The notes under the pieces are model-generated. The model was given only the letters and a program-made list of their open reading frames with translations, was not told the origin of the DNA and made no database searches. The position numbers were made by a program, and so were the translations under genes. Below are positions 7,001 through 7,472 of a DNA stretch of 7,472 nt, in pieces. How positions within the stretch are numbered: position 1 is the stretch's first letter; each line of letters starts with the position of its first letter. Source of the stretch: an uncultured Clostridium sp. (GTDB lineage: Bacteria; Bacillota_A; Clostridia; TANB77; CAG-508); contig CATOLW010000057.1 of assembly GCA_951800935.1 (NCBI GenBank), positions 1 to 7,472 of the forward strand, given 5' to 3'.

Positions 7001-7472
7001 CTTATGGCGATTTATATGCGATTAATTTTGAAAAGTCTGTTTATGGACAATATGTAAAAATAGAAATGGATACAAAAAATATGTTTGCATCACTAGCATT
7101 AGTAAACTTATATGAAGATGCAACAGTAGTAACATTAGGAACTTTTTCATTTGATGGAGAAAATGCTGGAAAACTGATGTTAATAGACGAATTTAAAGGT
7201 AGCAATTGGGAATATAGCTTAGATGGAGGAGCAACTTGGAAAAATGGAAATGGAGATGAACATCAATTAACAGCAGAAGAAATAGCACAAATTAATGCAG
7301 AGGATAAAATAAAAATTCGTTTAAAACAAAGTAATAAAGAATCTACAATTAATATTCAAAGTCAAGATGCACCAGTTATAACAGCTTATTTAAATGACTT
7401 AGAAAATAGATTGATAGGAATAGAGGATACCTCAAAATTTGAATGGAGAACGCAAAATAGCACTGGAAATTG
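4039..7472 (+). CDS. Large exported NPCBM / transglutaminase-like / discoidin protein, 3'-truncated by the window edge
   Basis: The frame is open from the ATG (GGAGG six bases upstream) through the window end: 1,144 codons and still going. Residues 1-30 form a signal peptide (basic start, Leu/Phe-rich core, cleavage near VLA-AE). Residues 39-190 are an NPCBM carbohydrate-binding domain (YLSDIPYTSD, KGITAHATS, YIGVDESRG, DHAVYADAKL). A helical region follows (about 205-460). Residues 470-530 resemble a transglutaminase-like core: C477 in GGAVCGGISKQG, HGVPATVVGQPGH with H503, then YWTLNN with N523/N524 where Asp is usual. Residues 580-650 look TPR-like (YRKALRELPINVDAWYGL). Residues 709-868 and 1033 onward are copies of an unassigned module, separated by a discoidin (F5/8 type C) domain at about 882-1026 (APNAIDGNLNTLWHTDF, ARVYVSIDGESW). 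NPCBM and discoidin domains bind glycans, so a surface or secreted role in glycan recognition is likely; the enzymatic activity is inferred only. Separate transcription unit. Confidence 0.88.
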   Translation, partial: MKGTKFLLKVIFSFALLFTLFLLPNKEVLAAEQNEEEKLCYLSDIPYTSDSSAGWGAITYDKNLDSSKNNGMISLIIDGEKKQFYKGITAHATSTVIYDITNYNYDYFTAYIGVDESRGNNGDGVKFTIYTSVDGENWTIKKEETAPLKGNTNAEFVKIDIKGAKYLKLYANQNRNNTADHAVYADAKLIKEGYDENAIAAPFIKTVEEYDEMLKKYEGQEIAGEYEKILLQRELVNNAGYDILQFTANYKNAYKETLEWLMTDLDNLRLYVLGGYPDGKNYMKSIIILSNLRANYANDFTIQEKTKYETTTLGNLYKKMAVALSLTHTVDVALWMQPGVAENKSDPVKRYEIYKHMYHNGNMRFTDQIDFAKWFETYTTEEMRYVMNCIIDDEEIIWLNEYTQSFIDANSNKMWYLSPHPYMKYIWPNYNKPEYWDEANKEKYDQKYKGIFSKYGVEYGKTSVYKLWMNIEGGAVCGGISKQGACNRGAHGVPATVVGQPGHAAFAYYSMNETTGDGYWTLNNVITNWGQTGKTERLGVRMPLGWGSDKYVSGYAASYLLLSQAAMNQQEAYEKSEKIIMTANLYKNDPAKQEEIYRKALRELPINVDAWYGLINCYSANESKTEEDWYQLAEEMAESLRCYPLPMYNLTNLIKPKLTNSSYSAQFVILQKRILEYGKVLPNTSTETYQPSVTREVSTYLLGQMDTSIATFSFDGEDAGKIVLSNRFDEMGVRWDYCIDGNTQNKESWKEHSFEAGEEHKWQLAPEEIASLTAENDIYIHLVGVNYDEKNLYKIDILPSKGLPSALYANDLENKLIASVPGMEWKLNETDQWTLYQDAEPDLTGDKTISVRMAATGTYLVGETATYQFTQDEVNDKRKYIPISHLEIAGYSTQSQDNKRPFYAPNAIDGNLNTLWHTDFAQNVLQQSTKPFISIKLDEPRNISALEFIQTKSPGRPQDPDDIKNARVYVSIDGESWIQAGQIENCETYGDLYAINFEKSVYGQYVKIEMDTKNMFASLALVNLYEDATVVTLGTFSFDGENAGKLMLIDEFKGSNWEYSLDGGATWKNGNGDEHQLTAEEIAQINAEDKIKIRLKQSNKESTINIQSQDAPVITAYLNDLENRLIGIEDTSKFEWRTQNSTGN
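6163..6642 (+). repeat. Intragenic module, copy A (residues about 709-868)
   Basis: This is the first copy of a module of roughly 160 residues in the secreted protein. Shared landmarks with copy B are TFSFDGEDAGK (711-721), a W-x-Y-x-x-D-G strand (735-741), LAPEEIASLTAEN (764-776) and DLENKLIASV (811-820) followed by a W-K strand. The first landmark is nearly identical in DNA to the copy at 7141, which suggests duplication rather than convergence. The fold is probably beta-rich. I do not recognise the family. Confidence 0.65.
7135..7472 (+). repeat. Intragenic module, copy B, cut by the window edge (residues 1033-1144+)
   Basis: The second copy starts 324 codons after copy A. Matching landmarks are TFSFDGENAGK (1035-1045), WEYSLDGG (1057-1064), LTAEEIAQINAED (1077-1089) and DLENRLIG (1120-1127). 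The discoidin domain lies between the copies. The module is therefore likely to recur further downstream, beyond the window. Confidence 0.65.

Overview
The window is AT-rich Bacillota DNA, most likely from a gut-type member of the Clostridia. The grounds are the low GC, the strong Shine-Dalgarno sequences (AAGGAG, AGGAGG, GGAGG), a PASTA-containing SpoVD/PBP2-like transpeptidase, and a large secreted NPCBM/discoidin protein. No taxonomic marker gene is present, so this is inference. All genes are on the + strand. The three gaps between them each hold an intrinsic terminator, so the genes look like separate transcription units rather than an operon.

Layout. 1-735: the 3' part of an EamA/DMT-type membrane transporter whose start lies off the left edge. 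736-849: directly after its stop codon and in the same frame, a short stretch reads like the extreme C-terminus of a LysR-type regulator, probably a gene remnant. 914-951: a long hairpin terminator. 1018-1199: a GC-richer island that folds on paper into a closing stem plus three arms (a four-way junction) followed by a T-rich run. It is a candidate structured RNA or small mobile-element relic that I cannot assign to a known family. 1217-1245: a near-perfect sigma-A promoter with small palindromes, driving 1293-1607, a 104-residue orphan protein that ends at a clear terminator (1617-1652). The stretch 1653-1796 is AT-rich and shows nothing I can support.

1797-3829: a SpoVD/FtsI-type class B penicillin-binding protein. 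Its Shine-Dalgarno lies inside a hairpin. Its reading frame breaks at about 3534-3541, after all three catalytic motifs but before the conserved C-terminal segment and PASTA domain, which continue in another frame to 3829. 3885-3918: a 15-bp stem terminator. 3977-4006: a promoter for the last gene, 4039 to beyond the right edge, which encodes an exported protein of more than 1,144 residues. Its order is signal peptide, NPCBM carbohydrate-binding domain, helical region, a transglutaminase-like Cys/His/Asn core, TPR-like helices, an unassigned module, a discoidin (F5/8 type C) domain and a second copy of the unassigned module.

The genes do not form one obvious pathway. The two larger ones both act outside the membrane, in peptidoglycan synthesis and probable glycan or surface interaction. 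The items most worth a second look are the four-way-junction RNA candidate with its orphan neighbour, the frameshift in the PBP gene, and the NPCBM/transglutaminase-like/discoidin architecture.
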